The notes beneath the pieces were generated by a model that saw only the letters and a list, made by a program, of their open reading frames with translations, was not told the origin of the DNA and did not search any database. 28,583 nucleotides of DNA from CAZMLC01 sp964567125 (GTDB lineage: Bacteria > Verrucomicrobiota > Kiritimatiellia > RFP12 > UBA1067): positions 1 to 28,583 of the forward strand of contig CAZMLC010000032.1 in the NCBI GenBank assembly GCA_964567125.1, given 5' to 3'. Made by a program: the position numbers and the translations under genes. Below, piece by piece: positions 1 to 8,645 of this stretch (the stretch's first letter is position 1; every line of letters starts with the position of its first letter).

Positions 1-3000
1 GGGACGCAGGCAGGTTCTTTCACACTCTTTACGTATGGGGCACTCGCCGGTTCCGCATCGGCACTTTCCGTGGTGGGTGCTCAGGCGGGGCTTACCTATG
101 CGCTGCGCGATACTGGTAGCGCGATTGTGGTCGACGTGACCGCGCAAGCGACATCCACCTGGGCGGCGGATGCGGATGGAACCTGGGATTCGACGACAAG
201 CTGGAATAACCAGACTGTTCCGAACAGCGGCGCGTCAATGGCTGTATTCAACGATCTCTTCAGTGCGTCGCGGACTGTGACGCTGGGATCTGCTGTTGTT
301 TTGGCGACGTTGCAGATGAATGCGCAGTTGGCTCCGCTTGTGCAGGGGGGGGCATTGTCGGTGGCTCTGATCGATGTGACGGCGGGGCAGCCTGTGCTGG
401 CCTCGCCCTTGCTGGTGGCGGGAACAACGGTGATTCGGACGCAGCCGGGCGCACGCGCGGTTGTGGCGGGTGAGATCACGGGCTCGGGCGTACTGGCTGT
501 GAACGGTGCTGTCGTCCTGACGGGCACCAACCTGGCAACAACGGTGACTGTGGCAAGCGGCGGCGAGCTGGCGGTGGGCGCACCTGCGCGCCTCGAGGCT
601 CCGATTGTCCTGGATGGCGGTGCTCTGCGCAGTGCGGGTACGGCCGCGACGCCTTCTGCTGTATCTGTGACGGCAAAGGGCGGTATTGTCGGTCCGGCGG
701 ACAGTGCAACGCTGACGCTCTCCGGCACAGTCGGTGGCGCAGGTGTAATGACCAAGGTCGGCAACGGGGCCTTGAAGGTGTCGGCTCTGCCGGACAGCGC
801 ACTGATTGCTACGATCGGCTCGCTTGAGGTGACCTCCACAGCACCGCAAACCTGGACCAACGCGCTGACCATCAACAACACGGTGGTGGATACGGCAGTG
901 GTTTTGCGGCATGCCGGCGACCTGACACTCTCCGGGCCCGTGAATGTGGTGAATGGGCGCTTGCTCAAGGCCGGCGCCGGCACGTTGAGCCTGACCTATC
1001 CCGGCAAGATGACCTTTGCTTCGCCGAATGCCGCGAATGCGGATCAGCTGGTCAATATCGGCGCCCATGGTGAATCGCCCACGCAAGGCTTGCGCGGATT
1101 TTCGATTGTCGATGGCACGGTGGTGCTCGGCGTGCCCGGACAGCTCTTCACACTCTCCGGCGCGGTTCAGATCGGCATGAACTCCACGACGGTTGCGGGA
1201 CAGGAGACTGCGGCGCACATGATTTTCAATGAGGGCACCTTTGTCTGCTGGACGGACATCAACGTGGGACGCGGCAATGGCTCGACCGTGACCGCGCCTG
1301 TGCCGTTGCAGTCCTCCTTTACGATGAATGGCGGAACATTGACTGCGGCGGCCTTCTCGATCGGGCATCGTTCGGGACTGGATACGAGCTCCGTGTATCA
1401 GGCCAGTCCGCGCGTGACGATCAACGATGGCGTGGCGACCGTGACCCGCATCAACATGGGCGAATATCAGGGATGTCAGGCGGAGTTTACGGTCAATGGC
1501 GGACGCGTTGTCGTGACGGATCTGATCCAGATCGGCAACCAATGGCCAGGGGGCACGGGCGTTTTCCGCGTCAATGACGGACGCGTCGAGGTGGCGAACT
1601 CGATCAATCTGGGTGTGGCTACAGGCTCCACGGGCACGCTCTATCTGGCTGGCGGTGTCTTTAAGGTCAATCAGGTGGTCAAGGGCAGCGGGTATGGGTG
1701 CATCGTCTTCGATGGCGGCACCTTGATTCCGTGGCAGGGGCCGATGACACAGCCCAACGTGATTCTGATCCGCGAAGGCGGCATGAAGGTGGATACACAG
1801 TCGCTTGGGTATACGATCGGGACGCCGATTCAGCGTGCCGGTGATGTCGTGACAGACGGCGGTATCACCAAGCTGGGGCCAGGCTATCTGCGCATGAGCG
1901 TCTCGCCGGATTACAATGGACCGACCCTTGTCAGCGAAGGTGAATTGGGTGTGGTCAGCGGGGCTTATCTGCCAGCGGCGACTGTGCTGACGATCGCGCC
2001 CGGGGCTCAATTTACGGGTACAGAGGGCGCCAGCGTCACGAATATGCGCACAACGGTGCTGGCCGGGTTAAACTGGGGCGTGGCCAACCATGCGAAGGCG
2101 GCGACGTTGACGATGCAAGTTGCAACGCCGACGGCGTATGACCGCATTCAGGTTAACGGACCGGTCACGATCGGAACCGCGCAGGTACAGCTCGTCAAGC
2201 TGGGATCAACGGCGCCTGTTCCGTTTAACGGCGTGTACGACCTGCTCGCGTATCAGGGCGATGATCCCAGCGTGGCAGGCCTGAGCGTTGCCAATCCGCT
2301 TAGCAATCATGCGTACGCCTTCAGCGTAGACTCCGTACGCAAGGTGGTGGTGTTGACGGTCACAACCGCAGGGTCTGCAACTGCGGCGGATGTGGTGTGG
2401 ACGGCTGGAAGCGGGGTCTGGAACGAAGCGACCAACTGGCTGGATCAGACGGTGCCGGTGCAGACCACGGGGGTGGCGAGCTTCCCGGCGAATGCAACGA
2501 ACGCCACAGTGACGGTCAATACCGCGGCGACGGTCGGTGCGCTGAACGTTGAAGGCAGCTATACCTTTAACGGGGCTTCAGTTTTGACGCTGGCCGGAAA
2601 CGCAGGTGCGCCTGCGATCGCGATCAGTGCGGATACGGAATTCAAGAATCCGCTGACGTTAGCCGCGGGGATCGAGGCTATACCGCAATTGAATGGTCGT
2701 CGTCTGATCGTAGGATCTGTTGCGGGCACGGGCGCGGCGCTCACGCTGACGAATGTGGGGATGCTGCAGGTGAACGGCGGCACGGTGAGTGTACCTGTGA
2801 ACGTGAAGACCGGCGTTTTAGAAATCGTGAACAGCGGTACGGTCAGCGGTGATGTACTGTTTGGTGCAGGGAGCCGTATCGATAGCTGGTCCGATGGAAC
2901 ACTCTCGGGCGATGTGAGCTTAGGCATGGGCGAACGCGTGATGCGTCCGATTGACGGTGCGCTGACGGTCTCAGGAAAGGTGACGGGCTTTGGCGCGTTG

Positions 3001-4761
3001 ACCAAGGATGGTGCAGGCACGTTGGCCCTTGCCGGTGCCAACAGCTATCAGGGGATAACGACCAATCGTCAGGGTTTCCTGGCGGTCAAGGATGGCGGAA
3101 CGTTGGGGCAGGGCGATGTTACGATGGTATCGGGCACGAGCTTCGGTGCTGTGGGAACGACGCGTAGCACGGTGACCAACCGCATGATCTTCCTCGGCTC
3201 GCCGATTCTGCGTACCGAGGCTCCGCTTTTGACGCGCGGCGAATTGGTGGCGCCGACAAACTATGGATCACTGTCTAAGTCGGGTATCAGCGAGTGGCAG
3301 ATCGGGGCATCGTATGCGCTGAGCAATCTGAATTCGCGCTTCATGCTCAACAATGGCATGACGCGCATCATGCCGGGCGTTCAATTTAGCTTTACATCGT
3401 TTGATATCACGACAAACACGAGTGAAAGCACGGCGACGCGCGCACAGGTTGCGTTGGAAGGCGGTGTGCAGGTCAACAGCGGTTTGGCTGTTGAACCGGG
3501 CGCTTCGGTGGTTTTGGGCGCCTTGGCTGCGCAGTTTACAACGGGCTATACCAACACCTTCACTTTGGAAATGAATGGTGGGTCGCTCCTCCTGGAAGGC
3601 TTCTATCCGCTCTCGCTGGGCGACCAAGGCGGATGCCAGATCACGGTGCTGAACAAAGGTGGCGTGATGCAAACCGCGCGCGACGATGGCTGGTGTGACG
3701 TCGGTACGCGTTCACCGGTGATTTGGATTGTGGATGGCGGCACCTCGACGTTGGGACGCGTGGCGTTCGGACGCAAGGAGGGCTCTGGTACCGGGCGCCT
3801 TGGCGGTAGCACGAAACTGACGATTAAGAATGGCCTGTGGGAGGCGCGAACCTTCTTCTCGTGGAAGAGCGTGGATGATCCTGCAGTGACAAACATCGTG
3901 AATCTGGGTAATGGCAGCGCGTTGCAGGGTGTCTTCAGCATTCCGCCGTCGGTGCGGTATCACAGTACGGGCCGCATGATTATGAATCAAAACGGCGGTG
4001 TGTTGCGCATGCGCCCCTATGCTGGCTATGGTACGAGTTCGGACTTCATCGCAGGTATGGATGAGTGGAATGTAGGCCCTGGCGTGGTCGGTTTCGATAC
4101 GCTGAGCAATGTGACCGCCACAATCAAGCAGGCCATGACGATCAGCGGCAGCGGGGATAGCGGTCTCGTAAAGAGCGGCGCTGGCGCAGTGACGCTGACG
4201 CAGGATGTCGCGCTGACCGGCGCGGTCACAGTTGCTGAGGGCTGTCTGAAAGCGAACCTGACGCGGACAACGGCGTTGAATGTCTATTCGAACGGCACGT
4301 TCGATCTGGGCATGATGCCTGCGGGGCTCATCGTGGAGTCGCTGACAGGAACCGGCGCTCTGACCAATGGTTCCGTTTCAGTCAGCAAGTCGTTCGATAT
4401 CGGCGATACCGCGGCGACGATCGGCGTTATCCGTCCGGATGCGCTGACGCTCCTGAGCGGTGCTGTGGTGAAGTTTGACGCAAACGCGACGACGAACGAT
4501 CTGTTTGCGGTGAAGAACACCTTTGCCGCTGAGAGCAACGTGACGCTGGACTTCGGCCGCGAAGAGGGCGATCCGATCGCTGTGCCGAGCCGCGAATATG
4601 TCATCGGTACCTACGGTGTGAATGGCGGCGTCGCAGCTGGATGGAAGGCCATCAATACGGGATTGCCAGCGACCACGCGCCTGAATGCCGTTGTCACGGC
4701 CCGCAACGGGATTGTGACCTTGCAGGTGCGCTATGGCGGCATGGTGATGATCCTGCGCTAA
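1..4761 (+). CDS. Giant secreted beta-helix protein with autotransporter-associated repeats (5' end missing)
   Basis: The frame is open from base 1, so the true start lies outside the window and the GTG at 70 is only an internal codon. The visible part is 1586 residues, rich in G, T, V, A and N, as in right-handed beta-helix surface proteins. Short beta-strand repeats of the PATR type, pattern (L/I)xKxGxGxLxL, begin near bases 748, 961, 1864, 2998 and 4165. A tryptophan-rich module opener (W, GxW, W, then QTVP) occurs near 154-228 and again near 2395-2460. It is preceded both times by a similar strand ending in VVVxVT, so the protein is built of long repeated modules. No C-terminal beta-barrel is seen; the chain ends in a short hydrophobic tail, GGMVMILR. 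The role is probably at the cell surface or outside the cell, in adhesion or glycan contact; this is inference. The family call is firm, the function unknown. Confidence 0.8.
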   Translation, partial: GTQAGSFTLFTYGALAGSASALSVVGAQAGLTYALRDTGSAIVVDVTAQATSTWAADADGTWDSTTSWNNQTVPNSGASMAVFNDLFSASRTVTLGSAVVLATLQMNAQLAPLVQGGALSVALIDVTAGQPVLASPLLVAGTTVIRTQPGARAVVAGEITGSGVLAVNGAVVLTGTNLATTVTVASGGELAVGAPARLEAPIVLDGGALRSAGTAATPSAVSVTAKGGIVGPADSATLTLSGTVGGAGVMTKVGNGALKVSALPDSALIATIGSLEVTSTAPQTWTNALTINNTVVDTAVVLRHAGDLTLSGPVNVVNGRLLKAGAGTLSLTYPGKMTFASPNAANADQLVNIGAHGESPTQGLRGFSIVDGTVVLGVPGQLFTLSGAVQIGMNSTTVAGQETAAHMIFNEGTFVCWTDINVGRGNGSTVTAPVPLQSSFTMNGGTLTAAAFSIGHRSGLDTSSVYQASPRVTINDGVATVTRINMGEYQGCQAEFTVNGGRVVVTDLIQIGNQWPGGTGVFRVNDGRVEVANSINLGVATGSTGTLYLAGGVFKVNQVVKGSGYGCIVFDGGTLIPWQGPMTQPNVILIREGGMKVDTQSLGYTIGTPIQRAGDVVTDGGITKLGPGYLRMSVSPDYNGPTLVSEGELGVVSGAYLPAATVLTIAPGAQFTGTEGASVTNMRTTVLAGLNWGVANHAKAATLTMQVATPTAYDRIQVNGPVTIGTAQVQLVKLGSTAPVPFNGVYDLLAYQGDDPSVAGLSVANPLSNHAYAFSVDSVRKVVVLTVTTAGSATAADVVWTAGSGVWNEATNWLDQTVPVQTTGVASFPANATNATVTVNTAATVGALNVEGSYTFNGASVLTLAGNAGAPAIAISADTEFKNPLTLAAGIEAIPQLNGRRLIVGSVAGTGAALTLTNVGMLQVNGGTVSVPVNVKTGVLEIVNSGTVSGDVLFGAGSRIDSWSDGTLSGDVSLGMGERVMRPIDGALTVSGKVTGFGALTKDGAGTLALAGANSYQGITTNRQGFLAVKDGGTLGQGDVTMVSGTSFGAVGTTRSTVTNRMIFLGSPILRTEAPLLTRGELVAPTNYGSLSKSGISEWQIGASYALSNLNSRFMLNNGMTRIMPGVQFSFTSFDITTNTSESTATRAQVALEGGVQVNSGLAVEPGASVVLGALAAQFTTGYTNTFTLEMNGGSLLLEGFYPLSLGDQGGCQITVLNKGGVMQTARDDGWCDVGTRSPVIWIVDGGTSTLGRVAFGRKEGSGTGRLGGSTKLTIKNGLWEARTFFSWKSVDDPAVTNIVNLGNGSALQGVFSIPPSVRYHSTGRMIMNQNGGVLRMRPYAGYGTSSDFIAGMDEWNVGPGVVGFDTLSNVTATIKQAMTISGSGDSGLVKSGAGAVTLTQDVALTGAVTVAEGCLKANLTRTTALNVYSNGTFDLGMMPAGLIVESLTGTGALTNGSVSVSKSFDIGDTAATIGVIRPDALTLLSGAVVKFDANATTNDLFAVKNTFAAESNVTLDFGREEGDPIAVPSREYVIGTYGVNGGVAAGWKAINTGLPATTRLNAVVTARNGIVTLQVRYGGMVMILR

Positions 4762-4792
4762 GCGGATCGTTCACCACGTGTGCAAAAAAAAT

Positions 4793-4830
4793 CGGGACCG
4801 GGTGCGTCATGCCTCCGGTCCCGCGTTTTT
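4793..4830. terminator. Bidirectional rho-independent terminator
   Basis: A perfect 9-bp stem (4793-4801 with 4815-4823, CGGGACCGG/CCGGTCCCG) is followed by a T run at 4826-4830 and preceded by an A run at 4783-4791. It can therefore end transcription of the surface protein gene on the plus strand and of the convergent regulator gene on the minus strand. Confidence 0.85.
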
Positions 4831-4833
4831 CAC

Positions 4834-4860
4834 AGTACTCCCAGTACTCCCAGCACTCTT
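4834..4860. repeat. Short tandem repeat, 9-bp unit
   Basis: Two exact copies of AGTACTCCC (4834-4842, 4843-4851) are followed by a diverged third, AGCACTCTT (4852-4860). The third copy runs into the stop codon of the minus-strand regulator gene, and the array sits between that stop and the shared terminator. No function can be read from it. Confidence 0.7.
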
Positions 4861-5962
4861 ACTTCAACGGCGCAGTTGATTCGCGCGGCAGGAGCTCGAC
4901 GGGCAGGATCACGTCGGTCTTGTTCCAGGGGATGCCCTTGAGCAACTCGTGGAGGAGCAGCAGGGCTTGCTTGCCCATTTCGGCAAAGGGCTGGCTGACC
5001 GTGGTGAGATTCAGCAGTGAGGAGAGCGGTTCATTATCGAATCCGACCAGGCTGATGTCGCCGGGAATGGCGATGGCGTGCTTCTTGCACCAGCGGTAGA
5101 TCTCCTTGGCGATGCTGTCGCTGCTGGCGACGATCGCGGTGGGACGATTGCGGCGATTCTCCGCAGCGAAAAGATTCTGCAGCTTGCTGTCGATCTCCGG
5201 AATCCAGTCGCTGAAATAATCGCTGGAGGGTGAGATGTCCCAGATGGCGGAGGCGGGAAGCGGCAGGTCGTGTTCCGCGAGATAGTCGCGGAAGCCGTCG
5301 AGTCGTTTTTGCACGGTCGAGGCGCGGCAGTCGCCAACGAAGAGCATGTTGCGATGCCCCAGTTCATGTACGTGCTGGGCAATGAGTGAGCCGCCGCGGT
5401 AGTTATCCGCGACAACCGTCGGGAAGCTGGACATCACATTGTGATAATCGAGTAGGACAAAGGGAATGCCATGAGCTTTAAGCGTGCAGATGGCTTCGAA
5501 GAATTCAGGAGCATGCCAGGTCACAAGGATAGCGCCGTGCACATCTTTGCGCGTCGCTAACTCGCTTAGAAGGCGCAAATTCTCCCGCGTCTCGGCCATG
5601 CCGTCTTTCAGCGTCAGGTGGATGTTGTATTGACGGGCGACTTTTTCTGCTGCGCGGGCGAAATGGACGAAGGATTCACGGCCGAAATTATCAATCACCA
5701 GCCAGACGTTCTTCTGGTTTTTGATGACGCTTTTTTCGGTCGTCAGGTAGATGCCCTTGCCGGGGCGGCGTTCGACCAGATGGTCGGCGATGAGCAGGTC
5801 AATGGCGCGCCGGATCGTCATGCGCGCAACGTGATAATGGCGCATGAAATCGACTTCGGACCCGACGTATCCGTCCGGATTGACCTTACCTGCCTTGATT
5901 TGATTACGCAGGGACTGGGCGATACGTTGATATGTTGGAGCAGCTGGAGTGTTCATTTTCAT
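4859..5962 (-). CDS. GntR/LacI chimeric transcriptional regulator (AraR-like architecture)
   Basis: This is a 367-residue repressor-type regulator. Residues about 8-75 form a GntR-family winged helix (SEVDFMRHYHVARMTIRRAI, then a wing RRPGKGIYL). Residues about 83-360 form a LacI-type periplasmic-binding-protein-like sugar sensor (VLLDYHNV, ELGHRNMLFVGD, DISLVGFDNEPLSSLL, TTVSQPFAEMGKQA). This is the arrangement of Bacillus AraR, so a sugar ligand is expected. The frame stays open upstream to 6574, but that extension is unlike any regulator. I chose the ATG at 5962, with 5956 and 5974 as alternatives; none has a clear Shine-Dalgarno sequence. The gene is divergent from the ThuA gene 246 bases away, so it probably controls the glycan locus that follows. 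The ligand cannot be read from the sequence. Confidence 0.9.
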   Translation of the reverse strand: MKMNTPAAPTYQRIAQSLRNQIKAGKVNPDGYVGSEVDFMRHYHVARMTIRRAIDLLIADHLVERRPGKGIYLTTEKSVIKNQKNVWLVIDNFGRESFVHFARAAEKVARQYNIHLTLKDGMAETRENLRLLSELATRKDVHGAILVTWHAPEFFEAICTLKAHGIPFVLLDYHNVMSSFPTVVADNYRGGSLIAQHVHELGHRNMLFVGDCRASTVQKRLDGFRDYLAEHDLPLPASAIWDISPSSDYFSDWIPEIDSKLQNLFAAENRRNRPTAIVASSDSIAKEIYRWCKKHAIAIPGDISLVGFDNEPLSSLLNLTTVSQPFAEMGKQALLLLHELLKGIPWNKTDVILPVELLPRESTAPLK

Positions 5963-6146
5963 TGCGCATACCATAGCACATGACGCGTGCTTGGAAAATC
6001 CCAAAGTGAGGCGGTGTGCATCTTCTTTGGACAGATGAATCCGCGCATCCGTGTCCGCTCCGCTGTTTTTGAGGATGCGCACGGCGTCCCTGTTTCGGAT
6101 ACAACACGTGCATGAACTTTTAGATATGTTTTTGTTTTTGCAGGCA

Positions 6147-6175
6147 TTTACTTTGTTGATCGGCTTGCTTACAAT
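6147..6175 (+). promoter_or_regulatory. Putative sigma70-type promoter of the ThuA/Gfo operon
   Basis: TTTACT (6147-6152) and TACAAT (6170-6175) are separated by 17 bases, 33 bases before the ThuA start codon. The same TTTACTTTG start and ACAAT end, with the same spacing, occur upstream of the GH92 gene, which strengthens the call. Confidence 0.5.
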
Positions 6176-6208
6176 TCCATCATCAAAATCAAAGGAAAGG
6201 TCCGTGTA

Positions 6209-8623
6209 ATGAGCAAGTGGGGAATGTTCGTTTTTACCCTGGCGGCAGCGACTGTGTTGGCTGAGCCGGCGGCGTATGAGCCTCAGGCACTTTCGAGTGA
6301 GGCAAAGAGTTACGTAGAGCAGGCGCTCAAAGGCTGCGCGCTTGCAAAACCTCTGCAAAAAAGAAAGGTGCTGGTCTTCTGGCGGTGCGAGGGCTTTGCG
6401 CACAAGGATGCCATTGATCACGCCAATGCGCTTTTCACGCTGATCAGCAGCGATCCCAACGGCGTGCTGAGCGCGGATCTGACCGGCGATTACGCGGCGC
6501 TCAAGGCGGAAAACTTGCAGAAGTATGATGCCCTCGTGATGAACAACACGACCGGGATGAAGACGTGGGAGCATACAACGCTGGAGGCGACGATTTTAGA
6601 CTTTGTCCGTTCCGGCAAGGGGTATGTCTCGCTGCATGGTGGCGCGGATAATTTCGGGCGTGCGCCGGCATTGTGTCAGATGCTGGGCGGACAGTTTGAC
6701 GGGCATCCCTGGGGATCGGGCGGAACGTGGTCCTTCAAGGTTGACGATAGCGCTTCGGCTATCACGGCGCCCTTAGGCAAGCAGCCCTTTGCCTGGAGCG
6801 ATGAGATCTATCAGCATAAGACCGTGTTTTGCGATCGCGCGGTTCTGCGCGTGCTCGTCTCGTTGAATATGAGCGATCCTGCGACGCAGGCGGCCAATGC
6901 GGACAAGCAGAACAATAAAGAGTTTAATGACTATCCGGTCTCCTGGATCCGCCAATATGGCGCGGGCCGCGTCTTCTTTACCTCGTTCGGCCACGATGGA
7001 CGGGCCTATCGCGAGGCGAAGATCCTGAATCACATCCTGCTGGGTGTGCAGTATGCGCTGGGCGATGTCAAGGCCGATGCCAAACCGGCGGGCTTCTCCG
7101 CGGCGCAGCTGAAGGCCCTGGCGCAGACCACGGCGGAAAAACAGAACGAAGCCTGGGCCTGGATCACCGCGATGATGACCGCGACGTTTGATGCGGACGT
7201 CAAAGCGGCAAACGTAAGCAAGCTGGAGGCGCTGCTTTCGGCTGCCGGAACCACACCCGCGGCAAAGGCAGCGATTGAGCGTGCGCTGATTCCGTACCGC
7301 ACCGCAGGGTTGAAAGCCAATGCGGTTGCACGTGAGCCGCTGGCGGTCACGGTGGGGGTTTCCACGGCGGAGCCGCTGTTCGGTGCAAAGGCGATGAAGG
7401 GCGCGGAAATTGAAGCGCTCTTGAAAAAGTTGGATGATCCGGCAACGGAGAAGGAGTCGCGCTGGACCTTGATCACGACCGCGGAGCCGAAGACCGAACG
7501 CGTTCTGCTCGCCGCGGCTGGCAGCGATGCTGCGAAGCTCGCCAAGGTCTTCGAAATTGTCGCGGACAGGAATCTGAAGAGCGCCTTCGCGACGTTGCTG
7601 TCCTACACGGATGCGAAGGTCGCGGCAGATGTGCGGGCTGCCGCATGGAAGAGTCTGCGCAAGGTGGTGGATGAACAGCATTTCGAACCGCTGGTCAAGC
7701 AGTTGACGCGCGTGGATGTGAAGGATGCGAACATGGCGGAGCAGGCCCTCATGGCGACCTTCCGTTTTCTCGATCGCGATGTGCGCAATGCCGCGATCGT
7801 GAAAGCCTATCAGGAGCAGCGCGATCCTGCGACGCGCGCCGTGATGTTCTCCTTGATCGAGCGCTTCAAAGAGGAGTGCTTTGTCCCGGCTGTGCTGGCC
7901 ACTGCGCGGATCGAGGGAGCGGAACAGGAGGATGCGATCCGTCTGATCGCCAGCTACGCCAAGCTGGACAGTTCGATGGTGCAGGTCCTGTTGCAGTTTG
8001 CCAAAACGGAGAAGCGCCAGCAGCAGGTTGCAGGCTGGGTCTACCGCAGTCAGGGGACTGCGTTGTTTGATCTCTTCTATCCGCTCTTCAACGACGCGAC
8101 GTTCGGTGCTACGGCCAAGTCGATCTATCGCAAGGCGTATGAACGCAATTTCCTGGCGGATGTCGCCAAGCCGGTCATTGAGATTCCGCAGAACCAGTTT
8201 AAGGCCAAGGCTTCGCACAATCAGCGGGATGTGCAGCGCGCGTTCGACAAGAATCCCGATACGCGGTGGGCCTCCAATACGCCCTCCGTGCCGGGCATGT
8301 GGTTCGAGCTCGATGTGGGCAGCGTGAACTATATCACGGAGCTGGTCATCAATACCGAAAAGTCGAAGAACGATACGCCGAACGGCTGCGAGGTACGCGT
8401 GTCGAATGACGGGACCTCGTGGTCGGATGTGGTGACCACGGCCGACGGGAAGGTGCCTTCGCTCTTTACGCTGGCGATCAATCGCCAGGCACGTTTTATC
8501 CGCGTGTCCACGACCGGTTCGCGCAACGGGCTCTTCTGGAGCATTCACGAACTCGCTGTCCGGACAGGCGTTTCACCGGAGCTGGCGCAACGCATCCGCT
8601 CCATCGCCGAGAGCATCAAGTAA
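6209..8623 (+). CDS. Exported ThuA-domain protein with C-terminal discoidin (F5/8 type C) domain
   Basis: The 804-residue protein begins with a signal peptide (probable cleavage after A18, VLA-EP). Residues about 52-290 are a ThuA-like, glutamine-amidotransferase-type fold: VLVFWRCEGFAHKD, GKGYVSLHGGADNF, FAWSDEIYQ and VFFTSFGHDGRAY are the usual landmarks. Residues about 300-650 are all-helical and HEAT-like. Residues about 660-790 are an F5/8 type C (CBM32-like) domain (NQRDVQRAFDKNPDTRWAS, ARFIRVSTTGS), which usually binds carbohydrate. The start has a good ribosome site (AAGGAAAGG about 9 bases before ATG). The next gene, 22 bases on, is a Gfo/Idh/MocA oxidoreductase. In rhizobia ThuA works with ThuB, of that same family, in making 3-keto-disaccharides; by analogy the pair here may act on a glycan outside the cytoplasm. 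The reaction itself is inferred. Confidence 0.85.
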   Translation: MSKWGMFVFTLAAATVLAEPAAYEPQALSSEAKSYVEQALKGCALAKPLQKRKVLVFWRCEGFAHKDAIDHANALFTLISSDPNGVLSADLTGDYAALKAENLQKYDALVMNNTTGMKTWEHTTLEATILDFVRSGKGYVSLHGGADNFGRAPALCQMLGGQFDGHPWGSGGTWSFKVDDSASAITAPLGKQPFAWSDEIYQHKTVFCDRAVLRVLVSLNMSDPATQAANADKQNNKEFNDYPVSWIRQYGAGRVFFTSFGHDGRAYREAKILNHILLGVQYALGDVKADAKPAGFSAAQLKALAQTTAEKQNEAWAWITAMMTATFDADVKAANVSKLEALLSAAGTTPAAKAAIERALIPYRTAGLKANAVAREPLAVTVGVSTAEPLFGAKAMKGAEIEALLKKLDDPATEKESRWTLITTAEPKTERVLLAAAGSDAAKLAKVFEIVADRNLKSAFATLLSYTDAKVAADVRAAAWKSLRKVVDEQHFEPLVKQLTRVDVKDANMAEQALMATFRFLDRDVRNAAIVKAYQEQRDPATRAVMFSLIERFKEECFVPAVLATARIEGAEQEDAIRLIASYAKLDSSMVQVLLQFAKTEKRQQQVAGWVYRSQGTALFDLFYPLFNDATFGATAKSIYRKAYERNFLADVAKPVIEIPQNQFKAKASHNQRDVQRAFDKNPDTRWASNTPSVPGMWFELDVGSVNYITELVINTEKSKNDTPNGCEVRVSNDGTSWSDVVTTADGKVPSLFTLAINRQARFIRVSTTGSRNGLFWSIHELAVRTGVSPELAQRIRSIAESIK

Positions 8624-8645
8624 TTGCATCAAGGGAGAACTGACT

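Noticed and set aside
235..2010. A 591-codon open frame on the minus strand opposite the surface protein
   Set aside because: Its translation is rich in R, H and Q with no family features, as expected from the reverse of a high-GC coding strand; the plus-strand repeats are clear.
5963..6574. Upstream in-frame extension of the regulator, about 200 codons
   Set aside because: It is not conserved-looking, is rich in C, H and R, and would overlap the promoter and start of the divergent ThuA gene.
6773..8548. A 591-codon minus-strand frame opposite the ThuA gene
   Set aside because: Arginine-rich shadow translation with no motif; the plus-strand gene has a signal peptide, ribosome site and recognisable domains.
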